A DNA stretch of 64,000 nucleotides, taken from NCBI RefSeq assembly GCF_041929845.1, contig NZ_JBHEEH010000011.1:25751-89750 (forward strand). Reading direction: 5' to 3'. This document shows, piece after piece, positions 8,616-17,180 of the stretch; position 1 is the stretch's first letter; each line of letters starts with the position of its first letter. Origin of the DNA: Paenochrobactrum pullorum (GTDB lineage Bacteria > Pseudomonadota > Alphaproteobacteria > Rhizobiales > Rhizobiaceae). Below the pieces are notes generated by a model. That model did not search any database. It was not told the DNA's origin and saw only the letters and a list, made by a program, of their open reading frames with translations. Position numbers and translations under genes: made by a program.

Positions 8616-11600
8616 ATGAGCGGAACGGCACCACAGATTTCGCAAGTCTGGGACTTCTGGATTGATCGTGGCGGTACATTTACGGATGTTATCGGCCGTG
8701 ACCCTCAAGGGCAGCTTCATGCCCGCAAAGTGCTTTCAGAAAATCCGTCCGCTTATAAAGATGCTGCTGTTCAGGGCATTCGCTTACATCTTGGCTTGCA
8801 AGATGGCGAACCGGTTCCGACAGGTGCTATCGGTGAAGTGCGTATGGGCACAACGGTTGCAACCAACGCATTGCTGGAACGCAAGGGCGAAAAACTGGCA
8901 CTCGTGACCACCAAGGGTTTCCGAGACGCGCTTCGCATTGGTTATCAGGAGCGCAAGAATATTTTTGCAACCGAAATCATCAAGCCGGAAGCGCTTTACG
9001 ATCGGGTTATGGAAATTGACGAGCGTATATTAGCCGATGGCAGCATTGATACAGAGCTTGATTTAACCCAGGCTGAAAGCGCTTTGCGCGCGCTTAAAGC
9101 TGAAGGCTATAATGCTGTCGCGATCATCTTCATGCATGCTTACAAATTTCCGGAACATGAAGCCAAAATTGCCAAAATCGCGCGCGATATCGGCATCGAA
9201 CAGGTCTCGGTCAGTCATGAAGTATCCCCGCTGATTAAACTGGTTGGCCGTGGTGATACAACCGTTGTTGATGCTTATTTGTCACCGGTTTTGCGCCGTT
9301 ATGTGGCGCAGGTTTCACGCGAACTGGACGTGGAGCGCACGGGTGCGCGCGTCATGTTCATGATGTCGTCCGGCGGCTTGACGGCGGCGGATATGTTTCA
9401 GGGTAAAGACGCGATTCTCTCCGGCCCTGCGGGCGGTGTGGTCGGTCTGGCGCGTACCGGCGAAACGGCTGGTTTCCATCAGGTTATTGGTTTCGATATG
9501 GGGGGGACATCGACAGATGTTGCCCATTTTGACGGCGAATATGAGCGTGCTTTTGAAACAGAAGTTGCAGGTGTACGTGTCCGCGCGCCGATGATGCTGA
9601 TCCATACGGTTGCTGCCGGTGGCGGCTCGATCCTCCATTTTGATGCTGGGCGTTTCCGCGTTGGTCCTGATTCTGCTGGTGCTAATCCGGGCCCAGCTTG
9701 CTATCGCAACGGCGGGCCTTTGGCAGTGACCGATGCCAATGTGATGCTTGGCAAATTGATGCCGGATTATTTTCCATCCATTTTTGGGCCTAATCAAGAC
9801 AAGTCGCTCGATGTGGAACGGGTACGTGAATTATTCACGCAAATGGCGGACGAAATCGGCGATGGCCGTTCGCCTGAAAGCGTTGCCGATGGCTTCATCC
9901 GCATTGCCGTTGCCAACATGGTTGAAGCGATCAAGAAAATTTCAGTACAACGCGGTTATGATGTCACCCGTTATGCGCTAAACTGCTTCGGTGGGGCAGG
10001 CGGGCAGCACGCGTGTTTGGTCGCTGATGCATTGGGTATGAAAAATATTCTGCTTCATCCGATGTCAGGCTTGCTATCTGCCTATGGAATGGGCTTGGCC
10101 GATATTCGTGCCACCCGCCAAAAAGCTTTGGGCGTTGATCTTGATAAAGATGCGCCTGTGCAATTATTCGCCCTTGGTAGCGAATTGGCGCAAGAATGTG
10201 TAGCGGAATTAACGGCGCAAGGCGTTAAAGAAGACGTTATAACCACGCATTTGCGTGCGCATATCCGTTATTCTGGTACAGATACCGTGCTTTCGATTGA
10301 TGCTACCTATCCGGCAGTGGATGCAGCAGAACGTTTGCGCGCTGAGTTTGAAGCGGCACATAAGCGCCGCTTTGGTTTTATTGCTGAAAATAAAGCACTG
10401 GTGATTGATGCGGTAGAGCTTGAAACCGTCGGTGGTGGCGCTGGTGAAGGCGAAGCGCAAAGTTCTGCTGGTGAAGCAGGAGAAGCCACAGCCTCCCGTC
10501 ATACCCGCTTTTATTCGCATGGCGCTTTTCATGATGCATCAGTTGTTGTGCGTGAAACCATGCAGCGCGGCCAGACCGTAACCGGCCCTGCTATTATCAT
10601 TGAAAAAAACCAGACCATTGTAATCGAAGATGGCTGGCAGGCACGTCTGACCGGTCATGATCATATGGTGCTGACCCGTATCAAAGCCTTACCGCAACGT
10701 GTGGCGATTGGTACGGATGCTGATCCGGTGATGTTGGAAATCTTCAATAATCTGTTCATGTCGATTGCTGAACAGATGGGCGTAACGCTGCAAAATACTG
10801 CTTATTCAGTGAATATCAAAGAGCGCCTTGATTTTTCCTGTGCTGTTTTTGATGCGACCGGCAATCTGGTTGCCAATGCACCGCATATGCCTGTGCATCT
10901 GGGCTCGATGGATGCATCAGTTGCAACTGCAATTCGTGAAAATCCGGTGATTAAACCGGGTGATGTTTTCCTGATTAACGCGCCTTATAATGGCGGAACA
11001 CATTTGCCGGATCTGACCGTTTGTACACCTGTCTTTGATGATACAGAAACAGAAATCCGCTTCTGGGTCGCCAGCCGTGGTCACCATGCCGATATTGGTG
11101 GTATTGCGCCGGGATCAATGTCGCCATTAGCGGTCAATATCGAGCAGGAAGGTGTCTATATCGACAATTTTAAACTGGTCGATCAAGGTTACTTCCGTGA
11201 AGATGCACTGGCTGATTTATTGAACGGTGCGACATATCCGGTTCGCAATTTGACTCAAAACGTCAATGATCTGAAAGCACAGATTGCCGCTAATGAAAAA
11301 GGCGTCACTGAACTGCGCAAAATGATTGGCTATTTCGGCGAAGATGTCGTGAAAGCCTATATGGGGCATGTTCAGGATAATGCTGCGGAAAGTGTGCGCC
11401 GTGTGCTGGATCAATTGCCGGATGGTGGTTTTTCTTATGAAATGGATCAGGGCTGTAAAATTGAAGTCAATATTACTGTCGATCGTGTAAACCGTGAAGC
11501 AATCGTTGATTTTACCGGTACTTCAAAACAGCAACCAAATAATTTCAATGCACCTGAGCCTGTAACCCGTGCGGCTGTTCTATATGTTTTCCGCGTATTG

Positions 11601-12245
11601 GCTGAAGGCGATATTCCGATGAATGCCGGTTGCTTGCGCCCGATTAAAATTGTTGTGCCAGAAGGTTCGATGTTGTCGCCGCATTATCCAGCTGCAGTTG
11701 TTGCCGGTAATGTGGAAGTCAGTCAGGCTGTCACCAACTGCTTGTTTGGTGCAACCAAAGCGATGGCTGCCGCACAAGGCACAATGAATAATCTGACATT
11801 CGGGAATGATGAATATCAGTATTATGAAACGATTTGTTCGGGTGCTCCGGCAGGGCCAGGTTTTAACGGCGCGGATGCGGTGCACACACATATGACCAAT
11901 TCACGTTTGACAGATCCTGAAATTCTGGAGTCGCGTTTTCCTGTTATGTTGGAAGATTTCCATATACGCAAAAACTCAGGCGGATGTGGTCAATGGACAG
12001 CCGGTGACGGTACTCACCGCACCATCCGTGCATTGGAAGAGCTGGAATTTGCCATTCTTTCCGGACATCGCCGCGTGCGGCCATTCGGGCTGGAAGGCGG
12101 CGAAGAAGGTGAACTTGGGCGTAATGAAGTGCGTCGCTTGGACGGCACCCTTCAAGTTCTGCAAGGTTGCGATCAGGTCGTGTTGCAGGCTGGCGAAGCC
12201 TTTACGGTTATTACACCAACCGGTGGCGGTTACGGCAAAAAGTAA
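8616..12245 (+). CDS. Hydantoinase/5-oxoprolinase family protein (HyuA-HyuB fusion)
   Basis: A 1209-residue protein with an N-terminal HyuA half (DRGGTFTDV at 17-25, GFDMGGTSTDVAHFDG near 292, actin-like ATPase features) and a C-terminal HyuB half from about residue 700 (FSCAVFDATGNLVANAPHMPVHLGSM, PGFNGADAVHTHMTNSRLTDPE). The fused arrangement and length match eukaryotic-type 5-oxoprolinases, which use ATP to open 5-oxoproline to glutamate; hydantoinase-type substrates are an alternative. The start at 8616 is chosen because AAGGA lies upstream and homology begins just after; an in-frame ATG at 8427 would overlap the divergent regulator gene. It probably processes the product of the peptide importer and M14 peptidase encoded opposite. 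Confidence 0.9.
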   Translation: MSGTAPQISQVWDFWIDRGGTFTDVIGRDPQGQLHARKVLSENPSAYKDAAVQGIRLHLGLQDGEPVPTGAIGEVRMGTTVATNALLERKGEKLALVTTKGFRDALRIGYQERKNIFATEIIKPEALYDRVMEIDERILADGSIDTELDLTQAESALRALKAEGYNAVAIIFMHAYKFPEHEAKIAKIARDIGIEQVSVSHEVSPLIKLVGRGDTTVVDAYLSPVLRRYVAQVSRELDVERTGARVMFMMSSGGLTAADMFQGKDAILSGPAGGVVGLARTGETAGFHQVIGFDMGGTSTDVAHFDGEYERAFETEVAGVRVRAPMMLIHTVAAGGGSILHFDAGRFRVGPDSAGANPGPACYRNGGPLAVTDANVMLGKLMPDYFPSIFGPNQDKSLDVERVRELFTQMADEIGDGRSPESVADGFIRIAVANMVEAIKKISVQRGYDVTRYALNCFGGAGGQHACLVADALGMKNILLHPMSGLLSAYGMGLADIRATRQKALGVDLDKDAPVQLFALGSELAQECVAELTAQGVKEDVITTHLRAHIRYSGTDTVLSIDATYPAVDAAERLRAEFEAAHKRRFGFIAENKALVIDAVELETVGGGAGEGEAQSSAGEAGEATASRHTRFYSHGAFHDASVVVRETMQRGQTVTGPAIIIEKNQTIVIEDGWQARLTGHDHMVLTRIKALPQRVAIGTDADPVMLEIFNNLFMSIAEQMGVTLQNTAYSVNIKERLDFSCAVFDATGNLVANAPHMPVHLGSMDASVATAIRENPVIKPGDVFLINAPYNGGTHLPDLTVCTPVFDDTETEIRFWVASRGHHADIGGIAPGSMSPLAVNIEQEGVYIDNFKLVDQGYFREDALADLLNGATYPVRNLTQNVNDLKAQIAANEKGVTELRKMIGYFGEDVVKAYMGHVQDNAAESVRRVLDQLPDGGFSYEMDQGCKIEVNITVDRVNREAIVDFTGTSKQQPNNFNAPEPVTRAAVLYVFRVLAEGDIPMNAGCLRPIKIVVPEGSMLSPHYPAAVVAGNVEVSQAVTNCLFGATKAMAAAQGTMNNLTFGNDEYQYYETICSGAPAGPGFNGADAVHTHMTNSRLTDPEILESRFPVMLEDFHIRKNSGGCGQWTAGDGTHRTIRALEELEFAILSGHRRVRPFGLEGGEEGELGRNEVRRLDGTLQVLQGCDQVVLQAGEAFTVITPTGGGYGKK

Positions 12246-12264
12246 CCTGTCTCGCCGGATCAAA

Positions 12265-12300
12265 AACAACCACTCCCATTTAGTCATGGGCGTGGTTGTT
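12265..12300 (-). terminator. Rho-independent terminator after psd
   Basis: AACAACCAC and GTGGTTGTT arms with an inner CCCAT/ATGGG stem. Read on the minus strand it follows the psd stop codon within 5 nt and ends in a T-run (complement of 12262-12266). It may also end the oxoprolinase transcript from the other side. Confidence 0.8.
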
Positions 12301-12304
12301 GTGT

Positions 12305-13003
12305 TCAGCTGGTTTTGTAATATTTAGAATTTGTTCTATCATTTAAATGCGCCAGCACAGTTTCGCCAACTATTGCAAATTGACCAACTGATACATTTAA
12401 TGGTGTTCCAAGCGGCAGATAGACATCAAGGCGTGAGCCGAAACGGATAAGCCCGAAACGGTCACCAACTTCCATTTTTTCATTTTCGCTGACCCAATGT
12501 TCAATACGTCGGGCAATGAGCCCTGCAATCTGCACAACTGCAATCAGGCCATATGGGGTTTCAACAACCAGCCCGTTTCTTTCATTATGATCGCTGGCTT
12601 TGTCCAGCTCTGCATTGAAGAATTTTCCTGATTTGTAGGCGATACGGCTAATTGTTCCGCTGACTGGAATGCGGTTTATATGACAATCAAAAATACTCAT
12701 GAAAATGGAAATGCGCAGCATCGGTTCATTTGGCAAACCAAGCTCTGGTGGCGGTGCCACTTCAGTAATCATACTGACACGACCTTCGGCAGGCGAAACA
12801 ACAATGCCCTCGGATACTGGTGTGATACGATAAGGATCACGGAAGAAATATCCGACCCAGATAGTAATGATGAAAGCTGGCCAGAAAAGAAAAGCGGACA
12901 GCATGCTGAGCCCGGCAGTGGCAATAAGGCCTAGACATAAAAATGGATAGCCCTTTTTATGAATGGGTACGAAGCAATCTTTGACAGAAGACATTATGCT
13001 CAT
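12305..13003 (-). CDS. psd: Phosphatidylserine decarboxylase proenzyme, short rhizobial type
   Basis: A 232-residue membrane enzyme that decarboxylates phosphatidylserine to phosphatidylethanolamine at the inner membrane. Two hydrophobic segments lie at residues 20-55. The self-cleavage motif GLIRFGSR places the pyruvoyl-forming serine at 190. The ATG at 13003 is chosen over 13024 because AAGGA precedes it by 7 nt and the resulting length and N-terminus (FVPIHKKGYPF) match the family. In many Hyphomicrobiales psd is followed by pssA, but no pssA is next to it here. It has its own terminator and seems to be monocistronic. Confidence 0.95.
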   Translation of the reverse strand: MSIMSSVKDCFVPIHKKGYPFLCLGLIATAGLSMLSAFLFWPAFIITIWVGYFFRDPYRITPVSEGIVVSPAEGRVSMITEVAPPPELGLPNEPMLRISIFMSIFDCHINRIPVSGTISRIAYKSGKFFNAELDKASDHNERNGLVVETPYGLIAVVQIAGLIARRIEHWVSENEKMEVGDRFGLIRFGSRLDVYLPLGTPLNVSVGQFAIVGETVLAHLNDRTNSKYYKTS

Positions 13004-13213
13004 ATCCTGTTCCTTTACTGCCATTCACCGATAGGGAGAATGGTTAGTAAGGTACAATGTCTTTAAACAGGGACAGTTTGGATAATGAGGCTATGCCGGT
13101 TATTTTAATGGCTGGTGTTTGATTTCAGTGTATCATATAAACGTATCTGGTTTTGGCAGGGCAGGAAGAGTGTCCGCCTCTGCAATTTTGAACAATCAAG
13201 AAATTATAGTGTT

Positions 13214-14149
13214 CTAGAATTTAATATCTGGAAATATCCGTTGGAATTCTTTCTGAGCGCGCCGGTAGCGCCAAACTGCGCGTCCGCGGGCTTTCCAAAT
13301 ATCTTTTCGCGCCTTTATCCAAGGTTTTGGCGTGCCATGAAAATGGACAATACAATCTGGCGATGACGTGCACTCATCAAGACTGCCACCCAGAGATAGA
13401 CTATTATTTCTTTGCCGCCTCGTGCGCGACCACGACGAATTGAAGGCGGGATTAAGCATAAGGGTTCTGCCATTAAAGACCTTGTTCAGATGATCCTGAT
13501 CAGCCAATTCGTAATTATTGGCCGCAGTAACATTTCGCATCGCCTCATAAACATTTGGCTCAGCCCGAATGGCATCCGTATCAATGAGGAGAACGCCGGA
13601 ATTGAAATATTTTGAGATATCATTTTGGCCGAGAAGTTTTTGCAGTGCTGCAATACGCTGAGAATGCTTTTTAGTAACCGTAAGATCAAGCGCCGCCCAT
13701 TTGGCAACGACAAAATCCCGAACTGCACCGATAAGATGGCCGTTAAGATCGATTGAGAACAAGGGTGCCAGATCACCCCTTACATGTGTGTCACCATCAA
13801 TATAGAGGATTCTACCGGAAAGTTTTTCAGCTATTCGTAAACGACCCAACATCGCAGCAGTCAACCGAGTGTCGTTTTGTTTTCTGCCACCGATATCTTC
13901 ATCGGTTAAAGCTAAACAATTGAGAGTTACAAGGGGGCTAGCCTGCGCTACCCGTTTGACCTCGCTCCAGTCATTTTCAGTTAGTTGATCACCCCAAAAA
14001 TGTACAATTACAGGTCCCGAAAAATGGTTCAAAGCACTCCACAATGTGAAGAGCGTAGGCTTTAGGTAACCCCGGTCAGTTACAAATACCAGTTGCGGTG
14101 TCTGTCCAATGGTAGATTGGCTGTTTAATTTCGGCATTTGGATGCTCAA
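13214..14149 (-). CDS. Family 8 glycosyltransferase
   Basis: A 311-residue protein of the GT8 (lipopolysaccharide glucosyl/galactosyltransferase-like) family. Visible are VFVTDRGY near the N-terminus, the metal-binding D-x-D motif in LYIDGDTHVRGDL (Asp118, Asp120), YFNSGVLLIDT, LADQDHLNKVF and a C-terminal HFHGTPKPW. It lacks a signal peptide or membrane segment, so it acts at the cytoplasmic face, probably adding a hexose to a surface glycan. It stands alone, with no other glycan genes nearby, and the acceptor is unknown. The flanking gaps (13004-13213 and 14150-14281) hold no gene I can support. Confidence 0.88.
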   Translation of the reverse strand: MSIQMPKLNSQSTIGQTPQLVFVTDRGYLKPTLFTLWSALNHFSGPVIVHFWGDQLTENDWSEVKRVAQASPLVTLNCLALTDEDIGGRKQNDTRLTAAMLGRLRIAEKLSGRILYIDGDTHVRGDLAPLFSIDLNGHLIGAVRDFVVAKWAALDLTVTKKHSQRIAALQKLLGQNDISKYFNSGVLLIDTDAIRAEPNVYEAMRNVTAANNYELADQDHLNKVFNGRTLMLNPAFNSSWSRTRRQRNNSLSLGGSLDECTSSPDCIVHFHGTPKPWIKARKDIWKARGRAVWRYRRAQKEFQRIFPDIKF

Positions 14150-14281
14150 GATTATATCCCGCTTTTTTACCGGAGGAAACTTTACCTGTCGCTATGATTT
14201 CTTCTATCGTCATAGTAGTATTGTCAACTGACAGGTTGAGATGTTTTTTGGATATGTGGTTGCAGGATGGAAGCGCGGTTT

Positions 14282-14761
14282 TTACGAACTATCTGAACAA
14301 ACCGAGTAGGCCTTTTGTACAACGTTATCCAGTTCACGATAAGTCTTAAACCCCATGGATTCATAATAAGATAGCGCGGCTATATTATCTGCGCCGATAT
14401 AAGCATCAATTTTTTCGATATTGGCTTTTTCGGCAGCTATCCTGCTTTTAGAGAAAAGAGCTTTGCCTACACCTCGTCGATGAGCTCTTGGACTGATATG
14501 TGTACCGATGATTGCCCAACCTTGCGGTACATTAAAACGATTTCCTTCGCGTGCATGGATGAGCGATTGGAAGCCGAGAATTTCGGCAGTTTCGTCTGTA
14601 GCGACACTACATAAGATATTAGACGGGTTATTGATATAATTGAAAATAATAAAATCAATATCTGCGGGGCGTTCACGCCCGTTGCTGGCAATAATTTCGC
14701 GCAGTACAGCGCTCATTCCTGCTGCATCATCAATCCGTGCGGTTCGTATTATGAGTGTCAT
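14282..14761 (-). CDS. GNAT-family N-acetyltransferase
   Basis: A 159-residue acetyltransferase with the GNAT acetyl-CoA-binding motif A (HISPRAHRRGVGKALFSKS) and motif B (GADNIAALSYYESMGFKTY). The frame can be extended upstream to 14884, but the ATG at 14761 is chosen because conserved sequence (LIIRTARIDDAAGM) begins there and it lies 2 nt after the stop of the ABM gene, forming a tight two-gene unit. The acceptor amine is unknown. Confidence 0.88.
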   Translation of the reverse strand: MTLIIRTARIDDAAGMSAVLREIIASNGRERPADIDFIIFNYINNPSNILCSVATDETAEILGFQSLIHAREGNRFNVPQGWAIIGTHISPRAHRRGVGKALFSKSRIAAEKANIEKIDAYIGADNIAALSYYESMGFKTYRELDNVVQKAYSVCSDSS

Positions 14762-14763
14762 TT

Positions 14764-15078
14764 TTATCCAGCAGGAAATGTTGTAAACGGTAACGGAAAT
14801 CCGTCCATCATGATAAAGGTCGGAGCCTGCCGTTGGTGCGCATTGATTTGTGGTACAAGTCGCATGAAATGTTCTGATGCACAATGTTGATCCAGAGCAT
14901 TTCTATCCGGCCATTCTTCAATAAAAATAAAATGGCCGGAGTCTTTTTGATCTATGTAGAGATCATAAGCAATGCACAATGGCTCACATTTGGTTTTCTC
15001 AACCAGCTCTTTGTAAAGAGGTAAAACAATCTGGATTTTTTCTGGCTTTATAAAATCCTGCGCAATTACTTTTAACAT
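14764..15078 (-). CDS. ABM-domain (YgiN-like) monooxygenase
   Basis: A 104-residue ferredoxin-like antibiotic biosynthesis monooxygenase (ABM) domain protein. Typical features are IKPEKIQIVLPLYKELVEKT, FIFIEEWPDRNALDQHCAS and HFMRLVPQI. Family members are small dimeric cofactor-free oxygenases or quinone-handling proteins. It is followed after 2 nt by a GNAT acetyltransferase gene, suggesting co-transcription. No substrate can be inferred. Confidence 0.88.
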   Translation of the reverse strand: MLKVIAQDFIKPEKIQIVLPLYKELVEKTKCEPLCIAYDLYIDQKDSGHFIFIEEWPDRNALDQHCASEHFMRLVPQINAHQRQAPTFIMMDGFPLPFTTFPAG

Positions 15079-15324
15079 GAGTATTCCTTAAATTAATAAA
15101 ATGACAGACATTGTGCATTGTCTTTTTTGCAATCTACAGCACTCCATAAACAAACCAATGCAATGAAATATGTTTCAATCCAAGTGATTTTTTGGACTCA
15201 TCAAGTAGGTTGTTGCTATTTTGTTCACGTATTCTTTTTTGTCAATCATTAAATAATGAATGACAAAATTCAGCATTGTATAGATGGCTGGGATAGGAAG
15301 GGAATTTGCAATAATATAAATAAT

Positions 15325-15398
15325 TGGAGGCCGGATCTGGGATCGAACCAGACTATACGGATTTGCAATCCGTTGCGTAACCACTCCGCCATCCAGCC
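15325..15398 (-). tRNA. tRNA-Cys (GCA)
   Basis: On the minus strand the sequence starts GGCTGGATGGCGGAG, has the anticodon loop TTGCAAA (anticodon GCA), the T-loop GGTTCGATCC and ends TCCGGCC-T-CCA. The 7-bp acceptor stem pairs fully with one G-U pair, the discriminator is U as expected for tRNA-Cys, and CCA is encoded. The gap to its left (15079-15324) shows nothing I can identify. Confidence 0.97.
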
Positions 15399-15597
15399 TT
15401 TCCACGTTGTATATTATCTTTATTCTTAGTCGTAATCGGCCGGATAAATTATAATGCATAGCCGGGTTCATCGGGCTGTTTTAATGATGAATATACTTTC
15501 ACCTTGAAGAAGAGATGATTATGGTTTGAATAATTATCTAATGCCTCAAAATATGAAGTTTCACGATTTGAGATGATTTTGGTAATATGACTGCAAC

Positions 15598-16366
15598 TTA
15601 ACCCGACATAAAGCCAGTAACATTTTTTTGCCAATACCTGGCGACCAATGTCTGGTCACGGCTTTTGCCCAATTGCTTGCGCCAATAATCACGAATTATT
15701 TTTGCCTTAACTGCTTAACCTGCAAACCACTCGAAACTATCGTTGCCATTTGGCCAGGGCATGGCAAGAAGCTTTCAGGTGAGCTGTTCTGCTGCTGCCT
15801 GATCAGCTTTTACAATCCATTCAATGTCCCCCCCCCCTCAGGATGGGTGAGATTTTGAATATCTGCTTCGGTATCAACTGTTACGACGATATGCCCCGTT
15901 ACATCACAGGTAAATTCTTCCTGCATACGGTCTACTGCTGGCAGAGCTGTAGCACGGCACCGATCAGATAATTTTTTGCTTGGCGTAAGGGAAAACGTCT
16001 AGGCGGCCCCATCACGCCAATAATATCACCAGCTTTGGCAGTTTTTGCCCAGTTACACGCCAAACCTTTAGTTTCATGGACGTAGAAATCAATGTCCATC
16101 CAGCCTGCATGCCTCATCCGGCCACAATGGCATACCATTGCGTCCCATCACTGGCCATATCGGTTCGGGCACATCATTGGTTAGCAAAAGCAGCTGCACA
16201 TGGATGGCGCCAAATAAAGATAATCTCCGGAGCTTCTTCTTTTTATAGAGTCTGATCGCAACCGCCGCCAGATATTTCAGGTGATTGAGACCGATATATG
16301 CTTCGGCATGAAGAGACACATAGTATCCATGATGAGGTTCATCGAGTTTGATCTGCCCAAATGAAT
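15598..16366 (-). pseudogene. Siderophore-interacting protein (ferric-siderophore reductase) pseudogene
   Basis: Fragments of one protein can be read on the minus strand in changing frames. They are a DUF2218-like piece (GQIKLDEPHHGYYVSLHAEA, continuing to AAVAIRL), PIWPVMGRNGMPLWPDEA, then WMDIDFYVHETKG with WAKTAKAGDIIGVMGPPRR (FAD-binding core), ATALPAVDRMQEEF, and the C-terminal pieces DIEWIVKADQAAAEQLT and IIRDYWRKQLGKSRDQTLVA. These follow the SIP family order. At least three frameshifts and two stop codons break it, and a 10-nt poly-C tract at 15828-15837 marks one frameshift. An IS3-family element is inserted in its 5' part; a short further N-terminal fragment (reading IKQQFEHS) may lie at about 17000-17077. 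The intact gene would reduce ferric siderophores in the cytoplasm. Confidence 0.75.
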
Positions 16367-16999
16367 TGAACCGCCTCGAGTTTGCCGGATTGTTTAGCTC
16401 CAAATTGGATCTTATGGAACATAAAAAGACATCAAAACCTTATCCGCCCGAACTTCGTGAGCGTGCTGTTCGCATGTTTGTTGAGCAGCGTCATGAATAT
16501 ACGAGTGAAACTGCTGCACTAGTGGCTATTTCTAATAAGCCCGATTTTTCTGTCGATAACCCTCGTAGTTGGTCACGTCAGCAGCAGCGTGATAGCGGTG
16601 AACGTGCCGGCCTAGCGAGTGCGGAAAATGTTTTAACCCACCACTCGAACCGCGGGCCTCAATATCTTTCTATGAAGTATACCGAGCGGTTGGCTGCGGC
16701 TCAGATTGAGCATTCGGTCGGTATTGTTGGCGATGCTTATGACAATGTCTTAGCTGAATGTGTGATCGGCTTCTTCAAAACAGAGGTCATAAACCAAGGT
16801 GGACTATGGAAACCAATGTGCGAAATTGAGTGGGAAACCTTTAATCGGGTCCATAGGTACAATAATCAACGTTTACTGGAGCTAATCGGATATATAGCAC
16901 CTGCAGAAGCCGAGGAGGCTTTCTATCAGAATATGAAAATATGTAATAAAGCTGCATAAGCGTCGAACAAATTGCGCGCGCAAAATCCAGTGAGGTTCA
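16367..16999 (+). mobile_element. IS3-family (IS51-like) element, internally deleted
   Basis: The imperfect terminal inverted repeats begin TGAACC at 16367 and end GGTTCA at 16999. Both flanks carry AAT (16364-16366 and 17000-17002), a 3-bp target duplication typical for this family. At about 633 bp the element is half the usual 1.2-1.3 kb, because the middle (end of OrfA and most of OrfB) is missing. It interrupts the siderophore-interacting-protein pseudogene. Confidence 0.85.
16414..16959 (+). pseudogene. IS3-family transposase remnant, OrfA-OrfB in-frame deletion fusion
   Basis: A 181-residue frame without stops. Residues 1-70 match OrfA (KPYPPELRERAVRMF helix-turn-helix, then SWSRQQQRDSGERAGL). 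From about residue 72 it is the C-terminal part of OrfB (THHSNRGPQYLSMKYTERL, VGDAYDNVLAE, YNNQRLLELIGY, AEAEEAFYQ). The leucine zipper of OrfA and the first catalytic Asp region of OrfB are deleted, so the product cannot be an active transposase. OrfA and OrfB normally lie in different frames, so the deletion has fused them in frame. Confidence 0.85.
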
Positions 17000-17180
17000 A
17001 ATACACTTCTTGGTTGGCGAGTGCTCAAATTGTTGCTTAATTTCGAAATGCCGACCATTGATATAATAATCTCTGAGTTAAAGGCGGGATCTGTCTCTTT
17101 AGAACCGGCCGTTTGTGACCAACAATGATGATTGATCGGCATTGTACCTTATATTGAAATTTCTAATTTCTTCATAAGTA

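Noticed and set aside
15449..15634. 61-codon minus-strand open frame after the tRNA-Cys gene
   Set aside because: It runs out of frame through the 3' end of the siderophore-interacting-protein pseudogene and has no recognisable product.
15079..17180. Genomic island integrated at tRNA-Cys
   Set aside because: No integrase gene and no second copy of the tRNA 3' end is visible; the IS element nearby has its own ends and target duplication.
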